Shown here: one piece after another, positions 38,459 to 48,531 of the stretch
Position numbering within the stretch: the first letter of the stretch is position 1
Layout: every line of letters starts with the position of its first letter
Assembly: GCA_964574985.1 (NCBI GenBank)
Contig: CAZNPH010000020.1
Span: 1-64,000, forward strand
DNA length: 64,000 nt
Source of the DNA: CAZNPH01 sp964574985
Lineage (GTDB): Bacteria; Bacteroidota; Bacteroidia; Bacteroidales; SM23-62
Direction: 5' to 3'
Notes under the pieces: model-generated
The model's database searches: none
Seen by the model: the letters and a program-made list of their open reading frames with translations, nothing else
Told to the model about the DNA's origin: nothing
Made by a program: the position numbers and the translations under genes

Positions 38459-40786
38459 ATGGACAGACGAAAATTCTTAATCAATGCAGGGGCTGCCGTT
38501 CCCGTGTTTTCAGTTTTCGGGTCCCACGCAATGAAACTGGCTTCCGTAAAAACGGGGAAGTATCCCAACCTGAATGTTGAACGGAAGATCGTTGACGGCA
38601 TTGCCGACGTGTTTGTCGACGGGAAAATGATTCCGCGCACCTGGGGGAGCGCGGATATGCCGGGATTCTACGCACACCTGAAACCGTTCCAGTACAAGGA
38701 GGGAAACATCAATACTTTCTTTACATGCTTGTTTAATCCGTATATGTTTGGCTGGGACGGGAGGGATCATTATGATTATACCGAATATGAGGGTCACCTG
38801 GAACGCATAATAAGACTGCACCCTGATATTCAGCTGGTCATGTATTGCGGATCCCGCAAGGGATGTCCCCCTTACTGGTGCAAAGACAACAAGGAAGAGT
38901 TGTTTACTTACATGGACGGGATGCAAAAGAATATTGCCTCATTTGCTTCCGGAAAATGGATCAGAGAAGGCGGCAATGCACTGGCAAAATTCATTGAACA
39001 TTTTGAGAACAGCAAATATGCCCAAAACATCATCGGATACAATCTCACCATGTCCGGTCAGGAATGGCTGATGGCAAGCGATGAAAGGGACGGGAATTTC
39101 GGGGATTTCTCAAAACCCATGCAGATTGGTTTCCGGAAATGGCTGAAAGAATATTATCAAAATGATGTTGCAAGACTCCGGCGCAACTGGAGATCGGAAA
39201 CCGCAACCTTTGAGAATGCAGCCGTTCCCACCGCCGAAGAACGAACGGCAGGCCAGGGAGAGGATAATTTTTTCCATCATATTGAAAATCTGGGCACCAA
39301 AGTGGCCGATTACTACAGATGCTATAACGAGAGTGTGGCAAAAATGGCCGTTGAATTTTCACGGATCGTGAAAGAAGCATGCAACAACAGGAAGCTGGTG
39401 GGCATGTGCCAGGCGTATTCCTATTCCTGGCCGACCGATTGTGCCAATCCCATGGGCTCGGCACATAATGCGATCAGGATGATGGCAACATCACCCTACA
39501 TCGACTATTTTCATTCGCCTTATGTTTATTACAACCGTGGCTTTGACGGCACGCACTACTCAGAACAATCGGCAGATACCATTTTGCTGCACGGGAAACT
39601 CATGATAAGCCAGAATGACTCGAAGCTGCACATGAAGGACAACTGGTCGAAAAATTCATGGACCCCTTATGAGTCAATTCAGCTGATGTCACGGGATAAT
39701 TCATACATGATGTCCAAAAACGGGCATATGTATTATTATGACATTTCAGACATGGGAACCTACCGTGCACAGAACAGCGAATCCGAATACAATCCTTTTC
39801 ATTACGATTCTCCTGAATTAATGGAGCATATAGGCAAACTGGTTACAATAGTGAATGAGAACCAACGGTTGAAGCCGGATCACATCAGGGAAATAGCTCT
39901 TTTCAAATCTTCCGATTCGCCATATTACCGGAAAGTGGAAAACGTATTCCTGAAACTGTATGCCGAGGGATTGCGCCAATGGCAGTTGCCTTACGTGGGT
40001 TGCCCTTTTGATGACTATATTTTTGAGGATTTTGAGGATATCCCCTACAAATACAAAGTGTATATCTTCATGAATGCCTTTTATGTGCCCTCCGAAACCC
40101 GCAGAAAAGTCCGCAAAAAAATAGAAGATGACGGCGCCACCGCCATCTGGTTTTATGCTCCGGGCTATGTTGATGAGAACGGCCCGTCATTGGCCAACAT
40201 GGAAGAACTCACCGGATTTACCATCCGGAAAAAAAATGAGAAAGGATTTTTGCATGTGGATGTTTCGGAGCAGGGCCATCCCTTCCACCGGAACATCGGC
40301 ACCGACAACTTTGGCAGCAACATATCCCCCCATTATTTCAAGGACAAGATCCTCTGGCTGGGATGGGCCATGGACCGGAACCAGTACAAGTTTGCCCCCC
40401 GGTTCTATGTTGACGATGACCGGGCAACCGTACTGGGAACATACAGCACAACCGGCGAACCCGGCTATGCCGTGAAAAAAACCGGCAAAGGCACGTCTGT
40501 TTTCATGGCGCCCCCGATGCCGCCTCCCGAACTGTTGACCAATATCTTCAGGGAAGCAGGTGTGCATATTTACAGCGAAACCCAGGATCTGATATACGCC
40601 AACCAGCGTTTTGTGACATTCTGCAACCGGTCCGGTCCGGGTGCAAAAACCCTGTTCCTGCCTTCGGTATCAGAAATTCAGGATGCTTTTACGGGCGAGA
40701 CCCTTGCGCAATCCGGCGATAAACTCAGATTTGATGCGAAAGACGGTGAAACCAGGATATTCAAAGTAACACCCAAAAACGGATGA
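38459..40786 (+). CDS. Tat-exported GH42-like barrel protein (paralogue 1)
   Basis: This 775-residue protein has a Tat signal (MDRRKFLINAGAA). A TIM-barrel-like N-terminal half has the acid/base-type segment NLTMSGQEWL with Glu202, and a GATase-like C-terminal region (YKVYIFMNAFYVPSETRRK, about 530-600) as in GH42-type enzymes. At the position where I would expect the nucleophile Glu of an E-N-D-T-R-T-like motif, this protein reads ISQNDSKLHM (Gln385). It is a paralogue of the next gene. The stop of this gene overlaps an ATG at 40783. Function is unknown: galactosidase-like or a binding protein. Confidence 0.6.
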   Translation: MDRRKFLINAGAAVPVFSVFGSHAMKLASVKTGKYPNLNVERKIVDGIADVFVDGKMIPRTWGSADMPGFYAHLKPFQYKEGNINTFFTCLFNPYMFGWDGRDHYDYTEYEGHLERIIRLHPDIQLVMYCGSRKGCPPYWCKDNKEELFTYMDGMQKNIASFASGKWIREGGNALAKFIEHFENSKYAQNIIGYNLTMSGQEWLMASDERDGNFGDFSKPMQIGFRKWLKEYYQNDVARLRRNWRSETATFENAAVPTAEERTAGQGEDNFFHHIENLGTKVADYYRCYNESVAKMAVEFSRIVKEACNNRKLVGMCQAYSYSWPTDCANPMGSAHNAIRMMATSPYIDYFHSPYVYYNRGFDGTHYSEQSADTILLHGKLMISQNDSKLHMKDNWSKNSWTPYESIQLMSRDNSYMMSKNGHMYYYDISDMGTYRAQNSESEYNPFHYDSPELMEHIGKLVTIVNENQRLKPDHIREIALFKSSDSPYYRKVENVFLKLYAEGLRQWQLPYVGCPFDDYIFEDFEDIPYKYKVYIFMNAFYVPSETRRKVRKKIEDDGATAIWFYAPGYVDENGPSLANMEELTGFTIRKKNEKGFLHVDVSEQGHPFHRNIGTDNFGSNISPHYFKDKILWLGWAMDRNQYKFAPRFYVDDDRATVLGTYSTTGEPGYAVKKTGKGTSVFMAPPMPPPELLTNIFREAGVHIYSETQDLIYANQRFVTFCNRSGPGAKTLFLPSVSEIQDAFTGETLAQSGDKLRFDAKDGETRIFKVTPKNG

Positions 40787-40788
40787 TC

Positions 40789-43077
40789 ATGAAAAAAATA
40801 TATTCATTCATAGCCGCTTTGATCTGTATCTTTTTCCTGACCCGGGTAAACGGACAAAGCTTTGAGAACATTTCGGTCAGTGTTGAAAAAGCAAACGGCA
40901 TGCCGCACATTTTTGTCAACGGCGAAAAAATATCCAGGACAATGGCCTGCCTTGATGATCCGGGATTTTTGGCCAGCTGGAAAATTGACCAGTATTCCGG
41001 GGCCATTGACAATTATTTTCTGCCTTTAAACACTCCTTTTATGTTTGGCTGGCACGGGGGTGACATTTATACCTATATCGATTATGAGAAGCACATCGAT
41101 GGCATTTTGAAAAAGAAACCCGATGCCAGGTTTTTCCTGTATGTGGGGACACGAATGTCAGCTCCTTATTACTGGATCACCGGACATCAGGACCAGTTGT
41201 GCATTTATCCGACCGGACACAAGGTGAGTTTTCCTTCCATGGCCTCCGGATTATGGTTGAAAGACAGCAAGGCTGCCGTTGAGAAATTTGTTGAACACTT
41301 TGAAAACAGCAAATATGCAAAGCACATCCTGGGCTACAATGTGATCATTTCAGATGACGAATGGAACGGGATCGGTGAATCCAACAGCAGTGTCTCCAGT
41401 GTCTTCACCGATGTCCGGGGAGATTTTTCAAAACCCATGCTGGAAGGTTTCCGCGGTTACCTGCGCGGAAAATATCACGATGATGTTTACGAATTAAGAG
41501 AAAAATGGAAAAATGCCAGCGTCAACTTCCACGATGCGATCCTGCCTACAATGGCCGAACGCGAGAGTTTTAACAAGAACGGTTTTTTCTGGCACTATGG
41601 CGACAAAAACAGGGGAAGCAGCCTGGTTGATTATTTCGAATATTACAACAAACTAAATGCCCGGATGGCCATAGAATATTGCAAATCAATTAAAAAGGCC
41701 TCAAACAACAAAAAACTCGCCGGTGCAATGATCGGCTACACCTACAATTCCAACAGGCGGTGGGGCAGCAATTTCCCGCAAACCAACGGCCACAGGGCAT
41801 ACACAGATATCATGCAGTCTAAGTACATTGATTTTGTGCATTCTCCGTATCACAGATTTAACCGCGGGTTGGACGGAACACATTATTCCCAGCATGCCGT
41901 TCATTCTGTGCATCTCAACAATAAATTGCTTTTCGACCGCATTGATCCGGCTACTCACCTGATGCTGGACGTAAAAGAGCCTTCAAACCAATGGGAAAGC
42001 TTACAGATCTTTAAGCGGGATGTGGCATATGCACTAACCCATAACCTGCATTACTACTGGCTTGACCACTCTTCAAACCTGAGTGGCAGGGCCGGTCATC
42101 CGTCAGAATATGAAGATTTCATATTTGATGAGCCGGAAATGAAGGAAATGATTGCCCGGCTCAAACAGCTGACCGATCAAAGTACCGGGGGAGAAAGCGT
42201 TTCGGAAGTGGCCATATTTACTTCCATGGAAGCGCCGTATTACCACAGAATGGACCGGGTGGCGGAGTATCTTTTTGTTGAAGGACTGCGGCAGTACGTT
42301 ATGCCCGGAACGGGAGTCCCCTTTGATGATTATGTGCTGGAGGACTTCAGCAAGGTTGACAAATCCTATAAGGTCTATATCTTCCCCAATGCTTTTTACG
42401 TGCCTTCTGAAATGCGGAAAAACATCCGCGAAAAACTGGAAGAAGAGGGCGCAACGGCCATCTGGTTCTATGCACCGGGATATGCCGATGAATCAGGAGT
42501 TTCGTTGAATAACATGCAGGATTTGACAGGAATGGAATTTGAAATCGCCACTGATTTTGATTATCTGATTGTTGAGCCGGAAGATGAGTTTTCGGCCAGA
42601 ACCGGAATTGAATCGTTCGGTTCGAACCTGTCGCTTAACGGGTTCGACAAAAAAATCTCCGGTTCAGAATGGCCTGAAGCCCCTGATGAGGAATACAAAT
42701 TCCAGCCATATTTTTATCCGGTAGAAGACCTGGAAGTCTTTGGCAGGTATAAAAATAATGAGAAACCGGCCCTGGTTAAAAAAAATGTCAATGGATCAAG
42801 GTCAGTGTTTATCGGAGCGCCCATGGTCCCTTCAGACATTATGAAATCCCTGCTTGAATATGCAGGGGTGCACATTTACAGTGACAACGGGAACCTGGTT
42901 TATGCAAACGACAAATACCTGGGCTGTGTCTTTAAGTCCGGCGGAAAACACATCATCCAACTGCCGGAAAGAGTAACCGTAATCGATCTGATGACCGGTA
43001 ACCGATTATTCAAAAATACCCGTGAGATTGAAATTTCTGCAAAAAAAGGCGAAACAAGGATTTTTGAATTACAATGA
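40789..43077 (+). CDS. Sec-exported GH42-like barrel protein (paralogue 2)
   Basis: This 762-residue protein has a Sec signal peptide ending near RVNGQS. Glu191 in IISDDEWNG aligns with Glu202 of paralogue 1. FDRIDPATHLM sits where paralogue 1 has ISQNDSKLHM, so the expected Glu position is Arg384, with Asp383 before it. The C-terminal GATase-like segment YKVYIFPNAFYVPSEMRKN is nearly the same. The two proteins differ in export route (Tat against Sec), which is odd for such close relatives. A start at 40783 would overlap the previous stop; 40789 gives the shorter N-terminus. Confidence 0.6.
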   Translation: MKKIYSFIAALICIFFLTRVNGQSFENISVSVEKANGMPHIFVNGEKISRTMACLDDPGFLASWKIDQYSGAIDNYFLPLNTPFMFGWHGGDIYTYIDYEKHIDGILKKKPDARFFLYVGTRMSAPYYWITGHQDQLCIYPTGHKVSFPSMASGLWLKDSKAAVEKFVEHFENSKYAKHILGYNVIISDDEWNGIGESNSSVSSVFTDVRGDFSKPMLEGFRGYLRGKYHDDVYELREKWKNASVNFHDAILPTMAERESFNKNGFFWHYGDKNRGSSLVDYFEYYNKLNARMAIEYCKSIKKASNNKKLAGAMIGYTYNSNRRWGSNFPQTNGHRAYTDIMQSKYIDFVHSPYHRFNRGLDGTHYSQHAVHSVHLNNKLLFDRIDPATHLMLDVKEPSNQWESLQIFKRDVAYALTHNLHYYWLDHSSNLSGRAGHPSEYEDFIFDEPEMKEMIARLKQLTDQSTGGESVSEVAIFTSMEAPYYHRMDRVAEYLFVEGLRQYVMPGTGVPFDDYVLEDFSKVDKSYKVYIFPNAFYVPSEMRKNIREKLEEEGATAIWFYAPGYADESGVSLNNMQDLTGMEFEIATDFDYLIVEPEDEFSARTGIESFGSNLSLNGFDKKISGSEWPEAPDEEYKFQPYFYPVEDLEVFGRYKNNEKPALVKKNVNGSRSVFIGAPMVPSDIMKSLLEYAGVHIYSDNGNLVYANDKYLGCVFKSGGKHIIQLPERVTVIDLMTGNRLFKNTREIEISAKKGETRIFELQ

Positions 43078-43093
43078 TTGCTGTGATACCCTG

Positions 43094-43141
43094 CCGGAGA
43101 AACCATCAAAAGTCTACTTTGCCTGTATCGATCCTCATGAT
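43094..43141 (+). pseudogene. Remnant of a GH43-like C-terminus
   Basis: Sixteen codons (PEKPSKVYFACIDPHD) match the end of the GH43-like protein at 53778 (NGKPSHVFYACIDPDG). No other part of the gene is present. It marks a junction where a paralogue was lost, between the GH42-like pair and the AT-rich sulfatase. Confidence 0.55.
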
Positions 43142-43182
43142 ATTATAACAGACTTGAAATATTATTTATCAGAATTTTTCTC

Positions 43183-44649
43183 ATGAAAACAGAACTGATC
43201 CTTATTTCCGCACTGGCAGCCGTTTCTGGATGTAAGTCTGAAAGAAAAACAAATGCATTGGAAATTCAGCATCCCAACATCATTTTAATCGTTGCCGACG
43301 ATTTGGGTTACGGAGATCTGGGCTGCTACGGGAATAAAATAGTCGACACCCCCGAACTGGATAAACTGGCCGGGAAGGGAATACGGTTTACGAATGCATA
43401 CGCATCCTGCACGGTATGCTCACCCACAAGAGCAGCTCTGCTTACAGGCAAGAATCCGGTTGCGCTCAATCTCACAGATTTTATTCCGGGACGGCAAGCG
43501 AACGGACCCGGGACCCATCACAAGCTCATATCACCAAAATTCAATAACCATCTGCCGCTTGAAGAGACCACCATTGCAGAAATGCTAAAGCCCCTTGATT
43601 ATGCATGTGCATCAATTGGCAAATGGCATCTCGGAGGAGAAGGATACCTGCCCACCGATCAAGGATTTGACATGAATATTGCCGGAAATCATTTTGGCAT
43701 GCCTCCATCGTACTATTATCCCTATACATCTGAAAAAAAATGGCGTACCCATAAGATAACAAATCTTGAATTACGCGATGATTCACTCTATCTTACCGAC
43801 AGACTCACCAATGAAGCCATACATTTCATTAAATCACAGAATGACAATCCTTTCTTTTTATATATGTCATATTACACAGTTCATATACCGCTGGAAGGCA
43901 GGAAGGATCTGGTCGAAAAATATAGCAAAAGAATAAAGGATCTGAATGATTCATTTAATCTGAATTCTGATTATCTGGCCATGATTGAAAGCCTGGATCA
44001 AAATGTGGGAAGAATTATGAACACGCTCAGGACTGAGAATATTGAAGATAAGACCATTGTATTTTTTATTTCAGATAACGGAGGATGGGCTCTGGTGGAT
44101 AAAAAAGATGGGGGCGATCAGAAATATACGGGATGGGAAACACAGGCTGCAAATAATCATCCGCTGCGTGCAGGCAAAGGTACATTATATGAGGGAGGTT
44201 TGCGTGTTCCCGCCATAATCAGCTGGCCCGGGAAAATAAAACCAGGCAGGATCTCTGATGAATTAATTATCAGTACAGATATATTCCCCACCATAATGGA
44301 TATCATTGACAAGGAAATCGAGTATCCTGTTGAAGGCATCAGCCTGCTTCCACATCTGATTGAAAATAAAAATATTAACAGAGAGGAGCTTCACTGGCAT
44401 TATCCGCATTATCATCTAACAACTCCCGGATCAGTAATCAGGAAAGGCGATTATAAGCTGATCAGGTTTTATGAAGATAATCACCTTGAGCTGTACAATT
44501 TAAATAAAGATATGGCTGAAACAGATAATCTTACAGCCAAATTACCAGAAAAAACCCGTCAGATGCACCGGGAATTAAATCTATGGCTGAAGAAAACGGG
44601 CGCAGAAAAGCCTGTTCCCAATCCATGTTATGGCGGTGAAATGAATTGA
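43183..44649 (+). CDS. Cys-type S1 sulfatase, lipoprotein (arylsulfatase-like)
   Basis: This 488-residue sulfatase has a lipobox (AVSGC, Cys17). LIVADDLGYGDLGCYG carries metal ligands and Cys79 in VCSPTRAALLTG is the formylglycine site. IGKWHLGGEGYLP and ISDNGGWALVDK complete a canonical arylsulfatase A-type active site. The tail motif ELYNLNKDMAETDNL is intact. It is AT-rich like the next 5 kb and unlike the GC-richer genes before it. Confidence 0.92.
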   Translation: MKTELILISALAAVSGCKSERKTNALEIQHPNIILIVADDLGYGDLGCYGNKIVDTPELDKLAGKGIRFTNAYASCTVCSPTRAALLTGKNPVALNLTDFIPGRQANGPGTHHKLISPKFNNHLPLEETTIAEMLKPLDYACASIGKWHLGGEGYLPTDQGFDMNIAGNHFGMPPSYYYPYTSEKKWRTHKITNLELRDDSLYLTDRLTNEAIHFIKSQNDNPFFLYMSYYTVHIPLEGRKDLVEKYSKRIKDLNDSFNLNSDYLAMIESLDQNVGRIMNTLRTENIEDKTIVFFISDNGGWALVDKKDGGDQKYTGWETQAANNHPLRAGKGTLYEGGLRVPAIISWPGKIKPGRISDELIISTDIFPTIMDIIDKEIEYPVEGISLLPHLIENKNINREELHWHYPHYHLTTPGSVIRKGDYKLIRFYEDNHLELYNLNKDMAETDNLTAKLPEKTRQMHRELNLWLKKTGAEKPVPNPCYGGEMN

Positions 44650-44664
44650 TGATCAGATATAAAA

Positions 44665-45169
44665 ATGATTAATAGAATTAAAATGGGGAAGAATTGGAGC
44701 ATATTCAATTTCATCATACTGTATTTTCTTCTGGTTTCTTCCAGACCAGTTGCCCGGGATCACATAAGAATTGAAAGATCTGGGGCTGAATTGTCCTGGG
44801 ATCTGTTTACAGATAAAGCCCTGCTTAAAAATACGGATAATGATAAAATAATTTGGGAAGGCAGCTTATTGCCAGCTATCTGGTATACATTTGACGGAAC
44901 CAGTCTATACTATTCCAAAGCAGATGTTGATGAAAGCAGAAGCCGGGTGGTCCCAAGCCTGGAATATCCTTTCTGGCCTGATTGGACCGCCGATGGTTAC
45001 TGCATTCCAACGGCCGCTTTATAGTGCAGCCATGGGAAACAACCATGGTCTGATCGTAATGGGAAGTGGCGTAATAGCAGATGCTGCCATGACATTAATG
45101 ATTAAGGCATCCACAGGGTGCATCCAGTATCTCTACAGAGAAGATTTGTGGGGGGGATACAACCGGTGA
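44665..45169 (+). pseudogene. Frameshifted gene remnant, family unknown
   Basis: A 119-codon frame from 44665 begins with a plausible signal peptide and continues with a beta-rich segment (LFTDKALLKNTDNDK, IWYTFDGTSLYY) before stopping at 45024. A second frame, open to 45169, continues with protein-like sequence (SAAMGNNHGLIVMGSG, CIQYLYREDLWGGYN). This looks like one gene broken by at least one frameshift and then truncated. I do not recognise the family. The following 127 bp hold nothing I can name apart from an AT-rich stretch before the next start. Confidence 0.5.
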
Positions 45170-45296
45170 ATTGCTGGGGGCGTTTGGAATCTTTCAACGG
45201 CAAACAACATTTAACTTCGCTGGCATTAAGAGAAAAAAATTTGTAGTTTTTCAATAATATATTATAGCCATGTACATTAATGTTGGTCTGAATTCG

Positions 45297-47681
45297 ATGA
45301 GAAAGTATCTGTTATTGTTCATTTCAGTTGGGGCATGCCTCCAGCTAAAATCCCAGGAATTCGACGTCCCGAACAATTTCGGAGATCACAAGATGCATTA
45401 TTGGCGGGCCGTTTGGATCAGTCATCCTGCCGCCTCTCCTTATGAATACGGGGTTTATCATTTCAGGCGGTCCTTTGAATTGAAGAATGTACCTGCCGAA
45501 CTGAACATGCATGTCTCTGCTGATAACCGCTATAAACTCTATATCAATGGACAATATGTATTAATGGGTCCTGCGCGGGGAGACCTGATGCACTGGCGTT
45601 ATGAAACTGCCGATATTACCAGATATTTGAAAGAAGGGAAAAACCTGATAGCCGCATTGGTTTATAACATGGGTGAACATACGCCTGTTGCCCAAATGAC
45701 CAGGCAAACAGCATTTATTTGTCAATTGGGAGAAGCGGAAGAGTCTTCAGTCTATACGGGAGACGGAAACTGGAAAGTAATACAAAATGAAGGATACCAA
45801 CCGTTGCCCTGGGATCATCAGGTAAGGGGCTATTATGTGGCAGGTCCGGGTGATCGAATAGATGCCGGCATATATCCATGGGGCTGGGAAAAGAAAGAAT
45901 ACGATGACAACCATTGGCTCTCTGCCAGGAAAGTAGCTGACGGCAAAGGAAGAGGAGCAATGAATAATGCCCATTGGTATCTGGTACCCCGAACCATTCC
46001 CTTTCTGGAAGAAAGCAAACAGAAAATTCCCACGCTAAGAAGAATTGAAGGGGCTGATTTGGAAATAGGTTTCCACAAAGGAAAATCAACGATTATTCCT
46101 GCCAACACAAAAGTTTCTGTTTTGCTGGACAATGAAGTGTATACGGTTGGATTTCCCAGATTGAACTTAAGCAAAGGGGAAGACAGCAAAATTAAGATTA
46201 CCTATGCGGAAACTTTATTCAATCCGGATAAGACCAAGGGACACCGTGGTAAAATCAAGGGGAAGAAGATCTATGGCATATACGATGAATATTTCCCCGA
46301 CGGTGGAATGAACAGGATTTACCAACCGCTCTGGATCAAAACATTCCGGTATATTCAGCTTGATATCGAAACGAAAGAGAAACCGCTTATAATATCAGAT
46401 TACCACAATGTTTTTACTGCTTATCCTTTTCAGGAAAATGCTGTTTTTGAGACAGAGGATGAAGGATTGAGTAATATCTGGGATATCAGCTGGCGGACTT
46501 CCCGTTTATGTGCCTTGGAAACATATATGGATTGTCCCTATTATGAACAGTTGAACTATGCAGGCGATACCAGGGTCCAGGCTATGATCTCGCTGTTTGT
46601 TTCCGGAGACGAGCGGCTGATAAAAGACGCCATCAGGATGTTTGACTGGTCCCGAACCCCGCTGGGAATTACACAGGGGAGATATCCCAGCAGGATTCCG
46701 GTGATGATTCCTACGTATTCGCTCTATTTGATTTCCATGTTGCATGATCTTTACCTGTACAGGGAAGAAGATGAATTTATCAAACCTTATTTATCTTCGG
46801 TAAGAGGTATCCTGGAATACTATGAAGCTTTTCTGGATGAAAAGGATCTGCTGGAAAATCTGGAATGGTGGCAATATACCGATGCAGCCTATGCACGGGG
46901 AATTCCTCCGGGAACCAATGATGGCAATTCCACCATGCTCAACCTCTTGTATATATATACCATTCAGCAGGCAGTAGATCTATTTGAACACTTTGGATGG
47001 CATCAGGAAGAGAAGAAATGGAAAAATAAGGAACAGCAAATTAAATCGGCGGTGGCTGAATATTGCTATAATCCTGAAAAAGAGCTATATGCTGAGACAC
47101 CTGACGGAGAAATATTTTCCCAGCATACCAATATATTCGCCATACTGACCAATACAGCTCCTGAGGAAAAACAACAGGAGTTAATGCTGAAAGTAATAAA
47201 CGATCCCGGCTTAATTCAAACCCGGCTGTTTTTTAATTTCTATTTTTTCAGGGCATTAAAACAGGCCGGACTGTCTCATCTTTACTTTGATCATCTGGAT
47301 ACCTGGTATGATATGCTCGAATACGGTTATACCACTTGCGGGGAATGGGGTAAACTGGAGACCGACAGATCGGACTGCCATGCCTGGAGTGCTACGCCCG
47401 TTTTCGATTATATGAATATATTACTGGGGATTGACTCTTCCAAACCGGGGTTTAAAGAAGTGGAAATCAAACCTGCTTTTGGCAGACTGGATAAATTGAA
47501 GGGTAGCTTTCCGCATCCAAAGGGGCCTGTCAAAATCAATTTGTCAAAGAAAGGGAAGGTAGTTAAGGGAACTGTTCATCTCCCCCCGGGATTACAGGGA
47601 AAGATGTTGATAGGATATGACAGTCAATATTTAAATAGTGGAAAAAATGTAATTAAAATGCAAAGCAATGAGAATAATTAA
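45297..47681 (+). CDS. GH78-like alpha-L-rhamnosidase, secreted
   Basis: This 794-residue protein has a signal peptide (MRKYLLLFISVG...). The N-terminal half is beta-rich with a carbohydrate-binding look (MHVSADNRYKLYINGQY). The catalytic barrel has MDCPYYEQLNYAGDTR (Glu417), the form of the GH78 general-acid motif found in a divergent branch. A WWQYTDAA segment and a C-terminal beta domain follow. ATG 45297 is preferred to 45270 because it begins the signal. It probably removes alpha-L-rhamnose or a close sugar. AT-rich DNA sets it apart from the GH78 at 22362. Confidence 0.82.
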   Translation: MRKYLLLFISVGACLQLKSQEFDVPNNFGDHKMHYWRAVWISHPAASPYEYGVYHFRRSFELKNVPAELNMHVSADNRYKLYINGQYVLMGPARGDLMHWRYETADITRYLKEGKNLIAALVYNMGEHTPVAQMTRQTAFICQLGEAEESSVYTGDGNWKVIQNEGYQPLPWDHQVRGYYVAGPGDRIDAGIYPWGWEKKEYDDNHWLSARKVADGKGRGAMNNAHWYLVPRTIPFLEESKQKIPTLRRIEGADLEIGFHKGKSTIIPANTKVSVLLDNEVYTVGFPRLNLSKGEDSKIKITYAETLFNPDKTKGHRGKIKGKKIYGIYDEYFPDGGMNRIYQPLWIKTFRYIQLDIETKEKPLIISDYHNVFTAYPFQENAVFETEDEGLSNIWDISWRTSRLCALETYMDCPYYEQLNYAGDTRVQAMISLFVSGDERLIKDAIRMFDWSRTPLGITQGRYPSRIPVMIPTYSLYLISMLHDLYLYREEDEFIKPYLSSVRGILEYYEAFLDEKDLLENLEWWQYTDAAYARGIPPGTNDGNSTMLNLLYIYTIQQAVDLFEHFGWHQEEKKWKNKEQQIKSAVAEYCYNPEKELYAETPDGEIFSQHTNIFAILTNTAPEEKQQELMLKVINDPGLIQTRLFFNFYFFRALKQAGLSHLYFDHLDTWYDMLEYGYTTCGEWGKLETDRSDCHAWSATPVFDYMNILLGIDSSKPGFKEVEIKPAFGRLDKLKGSFPHPKGPVKINLSKKGKVVKGTVHLPPGLQGKMLIGYDSQYLNSGKNVIKMQSNENN

Positions 47682-48525
47682 ACCATTAATAATTTGTATT
47701 TACTTATTTATTCCCGGTTCAGTCAATGCACAGGAAGTAATTTATTTGTGGCCGGGGAAAGTACCGTCTGAGTCAAAGCCCAGGGCAGAACCGGTTATTT
47801 CAGACAACAACAGAGGCGGGGTGACCAGAATAGCAGAAGTGACCAATCCGTTGATCCGGGTTTTTGAACCGGCAAAGGGAAAAGGAAATGGTGCCGGTAT
47901 AGTCATTTGCCCGGGAGGTGGTTATAGTATTCTCGCCATCGATAAGGAAGGATATGAAGTGGCTGATTGGTTCAGCAACATAGGATATACAGTATTTGTG
48001 CTGCAATACCGGGTGCCGCAAAAACAAGAAGGTGCCTTAATGGATATTCAGCGGGCCATCAGAACAATAAGGTATATGGCCGGTCAATGGGATCTTGATC
48101 CAAACAGGATAGGTGTAATGGGGTTTTCAGCGGGCGGAAGTCTCTCTGCCAGAGCATCGACCTTATTCGACAAGCAGAGCTATCCGGTTATTGATGAAAT
48201 GGATTCAATTTCTTGCAGGCCGGATTTTGCAATATTAATTTATCCGGCCTATCTGGATAAAGGTGAAAACAACACGCTCACCTCTGAATTAAATGTCACC
48301 CCGGCAACACCGCCCATGTTCATTTTTGTGGCGGCCGACGATAAACATGCCAATAGCTCGCTTGTAATGGCCGGAGCTTTACGGGAAGCCAAAGTCCCTG
48401 TGGAATTACATGTATATCCTGCAGGCAGACATGGATTTGGTATGAGACCCGGCAATAAGGCGGCGGTAACCTGGCCGGGACTGGCCCAAAAGTGGCTGCA
48501 GGATTTTGTATTAATTGGTAACTGA
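47668..48525 (+). CDS. Secreted alpha/beta-hydrolase acetylesterase
   Basis: This 285-residue protein has a signal peptide ending near VNAQ. CPGGGY (81-86) is the oxyanion motif, Ser154 in GFSAGG is the nucleophile, Asp224 or 225 in VAADDKH and His255 in AGRHGFG complete the triad. This matches acetyl-xylan-esterase/BD-FAE-like enzymes. It overlaps the previous gene by 14 bp and precedes the TIM barrel by 6 bp, so all three are co-expressed. It probably removes acetyl groups from the rhamnosidase substrate. Confidence 0.88.
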   Translation: MRIIKPLIICIYLFIPGSVNAQEVIYLWPGKVPSESKPRAEPVISDNNRGGVTRIAEVTNPLIRVFEPAKGKGNGAGIVICPGGGYSILAIDKEGYEVADWFSNIGYTVFVLQYRVPQKQEGALMDIQRAIRTIRYMAGQWDLDPNRIGVMGFSAGGSLSARASTLFDKQSYPVIDEMDSISCRPDFAILIYPAYLDKGENNTLTSELNVTPATPPMFIFVAADDKHANSSLVMAGALREAKVPVELHVYPAGRHGFGMRPGNKAAVTWPGLAQKWLQDFVLIGN

Positions 48526-48531
48526 TTAACT

